In this document: piece by piece, positions 25,800 through 36,892 of the stretch
Numbering within the stretch: the stretch's first letter is position 1
Layout: every line of letters starts with the position of its first letter
Assembly (NCBI GenBank): GCA_001953115.1
Contig: LSSL01007656.1
Coordinates: forward strand, 1 to 54,590
Origin: Smittium mucronatum
Taxonomy: Eukaryota; Kickxellomycota; Harpellomycetes; Harpellales; Legeriomycetaceae
Length of the DNA: 54,590 nt
Reading direction: 5' to 3'
The notes under the pieces: model-generated
What the model was told of the DNA's origin: nothing
Databases searched by the model: none
The model's input: the letters and a program-made list of their open reading frames with translations, nothing else
Position numbers and translations under genes: made by a program

Positions 25800-26270
25800 T
25801 TTAAATTTAGATCAAAAATATGAATGATATTGTAAAAAAATCCGATGAAAAATTCAATTTGGCTTAGATAAATTGATAATCGTTTTATTTATTTTTTTAG
25901 AGGAAAGAGGAGTTAATTATCTTAAAAATCCATTTTTTAAAAAATTTAAAAAATCCAAAAAGAATAAATCAAGCTAAAATCTAGTTGAGATCAAAATTTT
26001 TTTATATAAATATGCAAAAATATTCTCAATTCTTTTTGAGATTAAAAAATTCCTTTAGACATAATATTTTGATTTATTTTTCTTAATCTACATAAAATAC
26101 ATAACCTGCATTTAAAAAATTACAGATTATAAATATCTTCTGTAGTTACTTGTAACTGGATTTTCAAACCTCAATTTCAACTTTTTTGGTAAATAAGAAA
26201 TAATTTTTATCTAATGATAAAACTAACTTTTACAAAATACATTTTTTTAATCTGATTATTGATCCTAAAG
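25800..26270. other. Spacer between copies 2 and 3
   Basis: About 470 bp of AT-rich DNA without a recognisable feature, separating two same-orientation copies. Confidence 0.55.
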
Positions 26271-26273
26271 AGG

Positions 26274-26295
26274 TAGGACGAGCATTTTCGTCCTA
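26274..26295. promoter_or_regulatory. 8-bp hairpin at the element's 5' end
   Basis: TAGGACGA (26274-26281) pairs perfectly with TCGTCCTA (26288-26295) over a 6-base loop, directly followed by GGTGGA. The position at the element border suggests an RNA or end-recognition structure. That role is inference. Confidence 0.6.
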
Positions 26296-26557
26296 GGTGG
26301 AACTACGCCCTTTTTTATAGTCTGAAAGTTTTAGCAACTTGAAGACTCTTTTAGTTTTGTTTTAATTAGTATACTCTAGTTGGTTATTTCGTTCGTTGAA
26401 TAGAAAAATATTTTTATATTGTTCGTAGTTAGTTTTACCAGTTGGTAATTAGTTGTTTAGTTTTAATTAGAGCTATTCGTGGACTGGGCTTATTACCCGT
26501 TAAGTCCGTTATATTAGTTAGTTATTGTTTAGTGAAGGCTATAGTTCATATAGTGAT

Positions 26558-27040
26558 ATGGGCATGGTTACGCGCAACCATGAGTTGGTCGGGTCCAGTG
26601 CTTATACTTATGGATTTGCTCCGGAGGTTGACGCTTGGCGATAGGTAGCGGAAGATAGGGAAAGTGAGGCTTCGGCTTCCGTCTCTATGGACGCCCTCGA
26701 GTTGAGTGGTGACTTAGACCCATCGGTCGACTTGGCGGGGGAACCAGTTATGGAAGAGCCTGTATATTCTTTGCTGGGACTTTCGTTAAGTTCCGGTCCC
26801 AACCCCCCGGTAAGGTTCTCGCATATTATTCCTACCGTGGGGGCTGTACAAACACTTAGTGTTTTCGGTGCAGGGATCAATAAGCGAAGTGCAGATAGGT
26901 GGAGTAAGGGAGTTATACCTGCCCTAAAGTCTCTACTGGGTGAGGGCGAAGAGGATGCTAGTAATAGTGCACTCGACGTTGCCTCACCTTTGGCTGTACA
27001 ACAACAGTTTAGAAGCGAGGATCTGTACCAGTCTAACTAG
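26558..27040 (+). pseudogene. 160-codon ORF of the 0.8-kb element, interrupted by one TAG
   Basis: From ATG 26558 (or ATG 26564 two codons later) one frame runs to TAG at 27038-27040. The only interruption is TAG at 26642-26644 (codon 29), where the older copies have GAG and GAT. The part after the stop could restart at ATG 26687, giving 117 residues: acidic and proline/glycine-containing (SLSSGPNPPVRFSHIIPTVG), then a mixed tail with RWSKGVIPALKSLLGEGEED and ending in a glutamine-rich stretch. I see no transmembrane segment, cysteine cluster or catalytic motif, and I recognise no family. The shared sequence in three copies shows the frame was once maintained. An opposite-strand frame at 26608-26880 and the frame at 26442-26648 are shadows or out-of-frame. 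Confidence 0.6.
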
Positions 27041-27065
27041 TATAGGGAATCCGCTTCCGACTACG

Positions 27066-28371
27066 CCAAATTTTTAAAACTCTATTGGTCACATTTTAAT
27101 ATCTTGACCTTATAGGCTTTAATTTTAGTTAAATTTAACTCCATATTAATAAAACAATAATATAAATGATCAAAATTTTTAAAAAGCTTACCAAAACATA
27201 AAACACTGATAGGTTTAACCAATAAATATACTAAGAATAATTAATTGTTTATTTGATAAATTATGAAAAAGAGTAACCTTTAATTACTTCATTGTCAATA
27301 TATTCAAAAAAGTGAAATCTAGTCGTATTTAAGAGGTTTTTTTTCGTAATAAGAAATATTAATGTAAGATAATTTCATTAAAAACTATATTAAAAAAATA
27401 TTAAAAATGTAAAATATATAGACTTTGTGATTATATTAAGGTTTTTAATTATATCTTATTTTTACAAAAATCTCAGTATTTATCCATATTTATTTTTTTT
27501 AATCAACAAACTCGGTAATTTTAATCTACTAAATCATTTTTTATTATAAACCAGATTAATCGAAAAAAAATTTAGGGCTGGAAGATTATTTTTATAAATT
27601 TTATTTTTTGCTAATATTTATGAAATTCTTTTCTGAAATAACGATTAATTAATTGATAGAAGAGTTTTTTTTTATAGGAACTTTGTAAGGCATAATCAAA
27701 CTAACTGAAATATTCTTGTAATTTTTTTTCTAAATTTATAAAAAATTAAAAAAAAGAGATTAATTTATTAAATTTTTTCAATATGTACAAAAACCTCTAG
27801 TATTATCATCTTGTAATGATATAAAACTAATTATAATATTATTAAGAAAAACTTTTGAAGTAAAACTATACTTTAAGTTGTACTTTTAAACCATAGATAA
27901 ATTTTTGCCATTTGGATTTCCTTCTATAAGTTGAAAAATCAAATCGAATTTTTTTGGAAAATTTGGGCTTATTTAAAAAAAGTTATTATTATATTCAGTT
28001 AATTATGTCAAAAAAATAAGATTTTTTATAAAAAAAATGTTATAATAAAAAATGTTTTCTAAATTTAAAAATATCGTCTTCAAATAAAACCCAAATTTCA
28101 CTTAATGATAATTTTCATCATGAAAATTATATTTTATCAATTTCAAAAATTTACATATAAATTAATCCATCTTTTTACAATTAATGAAAAATTTTCAAAA
28201 ACCTTATTACAATGATTATTTGTAAATATAACCAAGTTTTTGTTATTATGTCATTCAAAAGTCTTGATTGCGTTATCGTTTTTTTTTTTTTTTTGGGAAA
28301 TTTAATATAAATTTAGAAAAAAATTCTAAAAACTAATTTAAAAAAATTAAAAAATGTTATAATTTTTTTTA
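27066..28371. other. AT-rich DNA without recognisable genes
   Basis: No coherent frame was seen. The only structured spot is a near-continuous palindrome at 28108-28130. Confidence 0.55.
28108..28130. repeat. Palindrome with 11-bp arms and one central base
   Basis: ATAATTTTCAT (28108-28118) and ATGAAAATTAT (28120-28130) are exact reverse complements separated by a single C. Confidence 0.85.
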
Positions 28372-28605
28372 TCACAACTCTCTTTGTCGCTCTAACATCA
28401 TCATAACTTTAGAGCATTGGTTTAAAATTCTCAATTTTGTTTTTATTCTAGTATATTCTGGATTAGCGTTACTTTGATTATAAAAATTATATTGTTTTGT
28501 AACATTATTCCAAATATGCCTTTTTTGAAATTTTGATAGGCTGTTATCAATAAAAAAATAATTATCAATATAAATAATTATTTTAATCAAATCAAATTGA
28601 AACAT
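28372..28605 (-). pseudogene. Possible Myb/SANT-like DNA-binding fragment
   Basis: A 77-codon frame on the minus strand. Its second half reads RHIWNNVTKQYNFYNQ, then RIKTKLRILNQCSK. The spacing of W, the 'VT..YN' helix and the 'R.KTKLR...N..K' helix resembles the Myb/SANT-like domains often found in transposon-encoded proteins. The first part is I/F-rich and may be non-coding. No partner transposase is visible nearby. Chance similarity remains possible because the frame is short and I have no alignment. Confidence 0.3.
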
Positions 28606-29490
28606 ATAATAGATTTTTCTAAGTTTATAAATGATATCTCTATAAAAATTTACATAAATTATTGCTTAATTTTTTATGATAATAATAAAAACATCAATTT
28701 TAAAATTCTTATTTTATAGCGAAATGGCCAGAAATATTAAATATTTTTAGAAATCAAAATTTGACGTTAGATTTTATAAAAAAAATTGAAAAAATTAAAA
28801 AATACATATATTATTTCTTTAAATTTTTTGATTTTAATTATATATTCTGAAATTTGTGAATTAAAACCCAATCCCTAGATTTTAACATTTTAACATTTTA
28901 AACATAAATAGGATAAATAAATATCTTTAAATTAATATTTCAATTAAATTAATCGATATAATTTTTATCAATAATCAGCATAAGTTTAAAAAAAATATTC
29001 CTATTATAAGATATAGTCAGATTTACACATATTTAAAATATATAAAGATATAAATTATATCATTCACAAAACTGCAAGCTTTTTTTTAATCTATATAAAA
29101 AATATCTTAAAATGTAAAAACTTATTTTTATCGCGGACCTGTATCTAATTGTGTATTTTAAAAACTTATACAGATATTTATTCAAGGATAAAATTTATAT
29201 TTTTCCATATGAAGTTTATAATAATTAGATTTATCTTTTAAAGATTTTTTTACGAAATATATTTAAAATAAAAAATACATCAATAATATAAAAAATTAAA
29301 TTTTCTTGATAAAATGGAAGCGTTTGGGATATTTTAATTACATATAATTTTTTTAAATTTAAAATTGGTAATATAATACAAAAATATATCTAACATATAA
29401 ATCAGAATTTATAGGCAAAAATATTATTCATTATTATGAAAATCAACAGTAAATAGTTTTATATTTTTCGGAGATTTTCCCACTTCTCCA

Positions 29491-29510
29491 CCTAGACTTT
29501 TTATTCTAGG
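29491..29510 (-). repeat. Hairpin with CCTAGA/TCTAGG arms; possible fragment of the 0.8-kb element border
   Basis: CCTAGA (29491-29496) pairs with TCTAGG (29505-29510). On the minus strand it reads hairpin then TCTAGGTGGAG, echoing the hairpin-CCTAGGTGGA border of the element at 26271. No further alignment follows, so it is either a tiny truncated copy or coincidence. Confidence 0.35.
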
Positions 29511-29834
29511 ATTTTGTTTGGGTTCTTATCACGTTATCGAAATATTTATCCTATGTTTTTTATTTTGTGTCAATAAAAGATTTTTTAGATGTTTTCTTAT
29601 GAAATTATTATTATAAGATGAGATATTTAATAGAATTCTTGATATCCATTTCTCAGTTTTATGGGAAAACTCAACCTTTAATAGTAAAACTCCAAAACTT
29701 TTTTGAAGATCATATATGGGTTGATTTTTTTTTAATAAGACGTAAAAAAATATAAAATAAATGTAAACGACATAATAGTCGTGCAAATAGAAATAAAAAT
29801 ATCACTCATAAAGAAGATCATCCTTATAAAAAAT

Positions 29835-29860
29835 TCACAAAGAAAGTTATTTCTTTGTGA
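29835..29860. repeat. Perfect 11-bp hairpin with GTTA loop
   Basis: TCACAAAGAAA (29835-29845) and TTTCTTTGTGA (29850-29860) are exact reverse complements separated by four bases. No gene adjoins it, so a terminator role cannot be argued. Confidence 0.8.
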
Positions 29861-31769
29861 TAAAAACTAAGGAATTTCCCTTCTAATCATCGTGAAAAAA
29901 ATAATTAAAGCTTGTATAAAAAATGATTGGATATTAAAAGTCTCTATTGGATTGGAAAGAATCCACTACGACATATTTTTTAAATTTACTATTAATAATT
30001 AGTTTTACACAAGCTAATATATTCTCTGGATTTTTTGAATAGAATTTTTTTTTTTTTTTGATAATGGTGATATAAACTTTGTAAGATTTATTTCTCACCT
30101 TGCTTAAAATATGTTAAAAAATTTATTAAGGCTTATATTAAGTTTTTTGCACTAAAAAAGGTATTTTTTTTTTTACAAATATAATAAATATAAAAGATAA
30201 AATTAATTGAAAAAATAACATAAATTTATAAATAAATTCATGAACTTTCTTTTTTTTAAAAAATTTATAAACCAGACTTTGTTCTGATAGCTTAAATATT
30301 TAAATTTGTTATTTCCATCATAGAAAAAAAAAATTATTAAAAAAAATTTCATAAAAATAAATCAAGCTGTTAGGTTATTTTAATTTATTTTCAGTTGATG
30401 TAGGGGTCGGAAATTGTTAAAAATAAAAGATTTCGGAAGGTTCTTTTGTTAAAAAATCAATGACAATGTATTTAACACCCATTTTCCTGACACTTATACT
30501 CATAAGTAAAAATTCACTTATAATTTCTAAACCAAATCTAATAATTTAATAAGCAAAAGTGGACTTGAAATTTTTTTAATCACTATTTTCTCTTAAAATA
30601 GAAAAATTGAATAATAATTCTATTAATTTCAGTAAATTTTTAGAATGTAGTTAAAGAGTTTTTCAGTTATTTTAAAAAAAGTTATATATTGAATTTTAAA
30701 GAGTTTAATTTTCATCTAGTCTGATTTCTAAATCCAACACGATCAAATTTTTTGTGGTTAAATGGAAATATTTTCCTCTAAAGTGCAGTTTCAATAAATT
30801 TTTCATTTTATCGGTTTCGCCTGGCCTTGATTTAAAAATATTTTTTGTTTTATACTAAGCCTCATTATTTCCTTCAAAGATTTTCTCTTACATAAGGAAC
30901 ATAATTTGGGAATATCTCAAAAAAAAGCCTAATTTTTATTATTTTTGTGAGGTTTTATGATATTGATATTTTTTTTGAAATTTTAAAGCGTAAAAGATTA
31001 TTTTTTTTAGAATATGATAATTATAATCAAAAGTTGTTTCTTTTAATTTTTAAAGTTTAATTTCGATAATTAATTCCTCAAATGAGTATAAATCTTAATA
31101 AATTCGTTTTTTAGTTCGGTTTGGTGTTATTCTATTCCCGTTTAAATTTCTGTCAAGTTCAAAGGGGTTTATATAAATCTTTTATGATATAAATTTTTAT
31201 CTTTTATTTCCTATTTTCTCTCTGCTATTCCACTATACTTTATATCTATTTATTCTAAGTCAAGAATTTACTATTTTCATTTAAAATATTTACAATTATT
31301 TTTTTGTGGCATTATAAGCTCTAAAAAACTTTCTATTGTTTTATGATTGTTACCAGATCATTTTTAAGTTCCAATCCTTTTGAACTGTTTTTCAAAAAAT
31401 GGAATCATTATTCTCTTAATTTTTTATTGATTACATATAGTTTAAAAATTTTTTGTGATTATGGCTTATATTTTTTTCAAATATAATATTGCGCTACATA
31501 AAGTATTTTGAAATCTAGCTTGATCAATATTTTATCAAATAATATTTTTTTTATAAAAATAGAATTACATATTTTGCGATTCTATTTCAAAAACTCAATT
31601 TCATAAAAAAATTTCTTAATATAAAAAATCCTTATCCCTTATTTTTATTTTTTTTAGACGTGGTTTTTTTTTAATATTAGAGATTATTTATATAAAAATA
31701 TAAATATTATAAATTAGTAAGTATTAATATAGGATTAAAAGCGAGGAAAAGGGTGTTTTTAGGGGATAT

Positions 31770-33060
31770 AAAAATAAAGTAAAAGCCTTATTGAAGTTAA
31801 ACGAGTTCAGAATATTAACAAAGTTGCAGATTTATATGAAGTATTTGTGCAGGGCTGCATAGCAAGTGTGAAAATAATACAGTAGGCGAATATCAGATAT
31901 CGAAAAGTAAGATAATATGTACTCATAAACCTTATCTAGAGCTTTAGGGCTAAAAACTAAACTTATTTGAGAGTCACGATGGTATGAATCCTTTAGGGTG
32001 ATGATAGATATGTTTTTGCTGATGTTATAAAATTAATTAAGCAGAATTTTAAAACAATTGATGAAAATAAAATATCTCTAAATTAATCTTTCGACGGTGT
32101 TTTAAGCAGTGACGTCGAAGGACGTGCAGATACCAGATGTAATAAGAGCGTTTTTTTGTTTTTTTTTGAAATCTAAAAATATCAACCACTTCACATAGAT
32201 CCAATTTTTTATCTAGATTGAATCTAGAGTCGAGTTTACGACACCACTAGGAGATGATTCTATTGAGTTCAAAATTATGAGCGTACATTTCATAAACGTA
32301 ATTACCACCATTAAAGCACCACATGAATTAAAATACTTGTAAGTGAACCTTAAGTCAATATCGAGATACCGATAATAAATTTCCAGGGGAACGTTTCCTA
32401 CATCATGAGCTGGATCTAAGCCGACAACATAGCCTTTTCATGGTCAGCTTTAACTATTTTTCTCATTCCAAGAGCTGAATGGTGTTGTATCGTACACCTG
32501 GGAACCAAATTAGATCAATAAAATTACCCTCAACTCGGATAATACATATGTTAACTTAATTAATATAAGTTTTTGAACCTTAGATAGGCCTCATTCTGAT
32601 AAAAAGGTCTTTAATCAATATTTTTAAGCTTTAAAAATGGTATAGAAGCATATTTTCAAGAAGGGAATTCCTTATTTTCCATAAGAAAGGACAGGATATT
32701 TGGTAACGGGCTGTAAAAAGGAAAAAACATGAGCAGCGTATTGGCAGTCAAACTGTTCATAAGATTGTCTTCACCAGACTTAGCACCAATGCATTTCTCT
32801 TTGTTAGGATCATGAGAATCTTCGGTGGGTACCCATGGAAAAACAGAGAGATTCCTAAAATGAGATTGTACAACCGCCTTAAATATGATACCCAACTCAT
32901 AAAAAATATATAGAATAATTTTCTGAGAATGAGACCTAGGAGAATTGCAAAAAAAAATATTCAGAGCTTATCAGATGTGTTCTGTATAGTACCAGTGCCA
33001 AAAGCGGATTTAAACGGAGTATTTCAAACTAGTATTTTAAAATGTATAATTTTATCAGAT
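31770..33060 (-). pseudogene. KYNU: Intronless kynureninase pseudogene (EC 3.7.1.3)
   Basis: Kynureninase is a PLP enzyme that cleaves kynurenine or 3-hydroxykynurenine to (3-hydroxy)anthranilate and alanine. Nearly the whole protein can be followed in order on the minus strand. IFFCNSPRSHSQK (about 32925-32960) answers 'IYFCGNSLGLQPK'. The open frame 32656-32895 has QSHFRN..VFPWVPTED, KCIGAKSGEDNLMNSLTAN and ENKEFPS, answering 'W...GE.E..LMN.LT.N' and 'FPSD.YA'. GYVVGLDPAHDVGNVPLEIY (about 32379-32440) answers 'G.YVGFDLAHAVGNV'. LRFTYKYFNSCGA holds the PLP-binding lysine (codon 32336-32338). KLDSRFNLDKKLDLCE (about 32195-32250) answers 'TRF.MDN.F'. IITLKDSYHRDSQISLVFSP (31945-32005) and FVNILNSF near 31800 are the C-terminal end. 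Several stops and at least four frameshifts make it dead. The span of ~1.29 kb equals an uninterrupted coding region of the usual ~430-470 residues, so there are no introns. Confidence 0.93.
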
Positions 33061-33462
33061 CAACTATAAATTCGGTGAAATTGAGGGTTTTTATATATTC
33101 TAAAATTAAAAATCTACTCCATTAAAGAGAGAATTCGAGCTTCATAATCCATATTTTTAAAAAATTAAAAATAAAGAAATAATTATGGAAGAGGAAAATA
33201 GAAAGTATAAAGGGGGAATTTATTAATTCCTTCATAGATAAGATTTTTTTAATTCATAGCTTTTAATCCGAAAAATATTATTCTTTTACTAAAAGTAAAT
33301 TTTTTTTAAAATATAAATTAATAATAGAATAGTTGTAATCCATGTCAAAAACCATTTTTCTATAGAATAATTTTTTTAAAAATCTTCGATTTCTCTATAA
33401 ATTATATGTTATATTAAAATTTTATAATTTATTATTTTATAAACGATAATCTATGAAAAATT

Positions 33463-33470
33463 GGGGGGGG
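33463..33470. repeat. Run of eight G
   Basis: G8 flanked by A/T-only DNA. Confidence 0.9.
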
Positions 33471-35434
33471 ATTTTTTTGTCATAATTTATCCGATTTTTT
33501 AAAGCATAATTTGACTTGCTTTAAAGATTGAGATTTTTATACATAAATTAGTTTCAATTTACAGAATTATTACCATAAAAAAAAAATTAATAATTCAATA
33601 ACAAATAGAAACTAAAATAATACAATGTGATTTTCCAGACTAATTAATAAAAATAATTTTACGAATCTGAAATTAGTAACACTTTAGTAATACTCAATGA
33701 GCTTATATAGTATGATATATTAGTACAAACCAAGTGGCTTAGGCTGATTTGAACAGAAAAATACACACTATAAATTTTATAACAGGTGTTTTTTTATATA
33801 CTTTAAAATAATACGTTGTTAAAGTGGAGAGGTGATAATTTGAAAGAATTTTATTGTGAATAGTTCTTTTTTAATAATATATAAATTTTAGACTAAAATT
33901 TTAATAACTTGATTATTTTATGAAATCTTAGTGAAGTTGTATGAATGTAAATTTTCATTATACAAATATTTTATTAAGCATATTTCCTTGTATGTTTTTA
34001 GGTTTAAATTATATTAGAAGAGTTATTTCATTATATATAACATTTTTTATATTAATCTCGTATAGATATAATTAAAATATTATGCTTTTTTAAATTAAAA
34101 AACTATAAATATATCTATTAATAATATAATCCGTACTTCTTAAAAGAAATAATTCATACTTTTTATTTAGGGAATAAGAAACTTGTTTTAAATTTTAAAA
34201 AATAAAACATTATTAACAGTATATCATTAATTATTAGTATATATATTTCCTACTTAGAAAAGCTTTTCGATATTTATATTTTGAAAAATTTGTCTAAAAA
34301 CTTTTTTTAAGCTAATACATCTTTAAAAAAAAAAAAAATTTATTCTAAATATTTTAAAACACATATTTATATACCATAATTATTTTTATTATAAAAATTT
34401 ATATTAATTTAATTAGAGTTATTTTTATATAATACTTAATCCATAAAAAAAAAAAAAAATTTATATCGATCAAAAAAATTGATATCACGTGTTTAAAATT
34501 AATTTAAAAACTATAATTTCAAATTAATTTATCTATTTATCATTATTTCAAAATAAAGTATATTGGGTTGTTTTTATATATATAGCGAATTATTTTTTTT
34601 TAAAAAAATAGTATATAATATTGGATACATAAAAAATAAAAATAAATTTTAATCAATTTTGATGTTTATACATGAAATTTGTCTAAATTTATCTTGATAT
34701 ATATTCACCAATTGTGATTCATGGTATAAATAGATATATTTGAATAAATTTGGAAAACTTAAATAAGATGATAAATAAATTTTAAATTATTAGAAGTTTA
34801 TATAGGATTTTACAATTGAAAATAAAGATTTTTTCTAGTCATTATTTCCAAATAATTATTTCGATTTTTAGAAAATTTTAATGTTGGAAAACTAGTAAAA
34901 ATTATTTTTTCAAAACAGCTCAAAAATAAAGTTTAAATAGGTATATGGAGTTTTTAAATTTTTAAAAATAACGATTTTCAAATTTACCTCTTATGTGTAT
35001 TTATTAAAACGCTTATTTTAACTTTTATCTAGGTTGAAAATTTTGATATTTTGATCTTATTATACACAATATATTTAAAAAATCAATTTATGACGAGTAT
35101 CCTAGCTTAATTATTTCTAATAATAGTACTAGCCCATTATTATCCAAAATATAAACCACATTGAGTATTAAATATCCAAAAAAAGCTATTATAAACATTA
35201 AAATTCTTTTTAATTATTATTTAAACAATTAATTTCTAAGTATACAATTGTTAAAATGTTAAAAATGCATCTGATTATTTGGAAATCTCAATATTTTATA
35301 CTAATCTATTACTATAATACTAATAGATTCTCGAATTAAGCCTTATATATATATTTAATCAATTCTAATTAGAAAATATTCTCAATTCTAATCCACTTCT
35401 GAATTAATATAAAATTACAAAAAAAAAAATAATT

Positions 35435-35452
35435 ATTCAGTTTAAACTGAAT
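35435..35452. repeat. Perfect 18-bp palindrome
   Basis: ATTCAGTTTAAACTGAAT equals its own reverse complement. It could be a dimeric binding site; nothing nearby supports a role. Confidence 0.85.
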
Positions 35453-36847
35453 TTAAAAAATGTTGATCACTTTCTACTGTCAATAAATATTAATATTTTT
35501 AAATTATAATAAAAAATTTCTATGTTTATGTTATACAATATCATGCTGAATTTTAATTTAAGACAATTTTGAAACAGCTTCTTTTCAATATTAAATCCGC
35601 CCAACTCAAAACGCATATCTATTTATCATAATTTATTTTTTCAATATCATCAAAAAAATCATATTTTATTTACTTTATTTCAAAAAACCCCAGTATGAAA
35701 GCCAGCAAAATTTAATTTTAAGTTCTCACGAATTATCATCAAATATGTTTTTACATGTTACAAAATATAAAAATATACATCAAATATAAATTATTGTTAT
35801 TCACTAAATATTAATTAAGCAGGTAAGATAATTCATATATCTAAATTTTATTTAATATTAATTTATACGTAGACTAAAATTTTATGAAAAATTAGGCCTT
35901 AATTTGCGAAAAATTGTTTATTTATAAAAATTTTAGCTATTTATTCAACTTCTTGAAAAATTGAATTGGTGATGAATAATATTATGGATAGTTAATATCA
36001 AAATACTTTTTATAAATTTTTGTTAAAAGTATTATACAAAGCTAAATAATTTGCTCCAAAAAACAATTATCTAAAATTTTTTGATAAAAAAACTCCTATT
36101 TTTAATTCTCATATAGACCCCATATAATTTTTAAAAGAAACTGAATTATTTAATTGGAGATTTTGATAACAATAAATTTATTTAGAAAATTTAAAAAAGA
36201 TAAAACAAATTATAAATATAAAAATTTAAGATAAAAAATTGTTTGTATTCACAACTAATACCTTTTTTTCTGATGTATTTAATTTAAACAGAATATTTTT
36301 AAAAAGATTAAAATTACATAAAAAAATTTAAATGTGCATTTTCAATCGATGATAGCTTTTTTATTATGAAATTTCGCTAAAATTTACATCTCTTAAAATT
36401 ATAAAGGAAACAAAATTATAACTTTAATATATGAGAATGGCTTAGATAGACAATAGCCGACTAAAATGGTGTCAAACTGTTTGATTTTGATAAATTTTTT
36501 AAATTTTAATTGATAAAAAGTATTGAAATATTTAATTAAGGTGGAAAATTAATTTTCTATAATAAAATCTTATAGGTGATAAAAAATACTCATTATTATA
36601 TTAATAATATTATCTAAAGCTTTATTGTAGACTGATAATTTTGGGGAAAAAAACACTATAAATATTTTAATCATGTTATCTATTGGGTCTTAATTCGGAG
36701 AAAGAAAATATCACTTAAATGAATCAATTTACTATTTAAAAAATTTGAGAAATAATAAAGGATAAAATCTAGTTTTACATATAAATCTAGTTAATAATCA
36801 TCATAATTTAGATATATATTTTTCTCTCTTGATTCGACTATATATCT

Positions 36848-36892
36848 TACCCATGTTCTTGGTAAAAATCAATATGACTTAAAGCATGGGTA
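36848..36892. repeat. 8-bp inverted repeat with a 29-base loop
   Basis: TACCCATG (36848-36855) and CATGGGTA (36885-36892) are exact reverse complements. Both are G+C-rich for the region. Confidence 0.75.

Larger units (their letters stand above)
26271..27065 (+). mobile_element. Copy 3 (young) of the unrecognised 0.8-kb repeat
   Basis: The sequence is strikingly richer in G+C than its surroundings, above all at 26560-27060. Its limits come from comparison with the copies at 1-738 and 25005-25799. It starts with a perfect hairpin and CCTAGGTGGAACTACGCCC, has a T-rich leader with repeated TTAGTT motifs, then a 160-codon frame broken once, and ends near GACTACGCC. No flanking target duplication or terminal repeats could be fixed by eye. 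GAACTACGCC near the start and GACTACGCC at the end may be related short terminal direct repeats. It is likely recently arrived or recently homogenised, since older copies have drifted to A+T. Confidence 0.75.
28606..31769. other. AT-rich DNA with hairpins and weak coding traces
   Basis: No readable gene. Minus-strand traces at about 31030-31250 (SGIAERK, then HQTELKNEFIKIYTHLRN with stops) and 30780-30910 (EIFPNYVPYVREN) look formerly coding, but I cannot name them. Frame 29529-29786 shows no motif. Confidence 0.4.

Noticed and set aside
26608..26880. 90-codon minus-strand frame within the young 0.8-kb copy
   Set aside because: It mirrors the plus-strand frame, which is the one whose peptide landmarks recur in the other copies.
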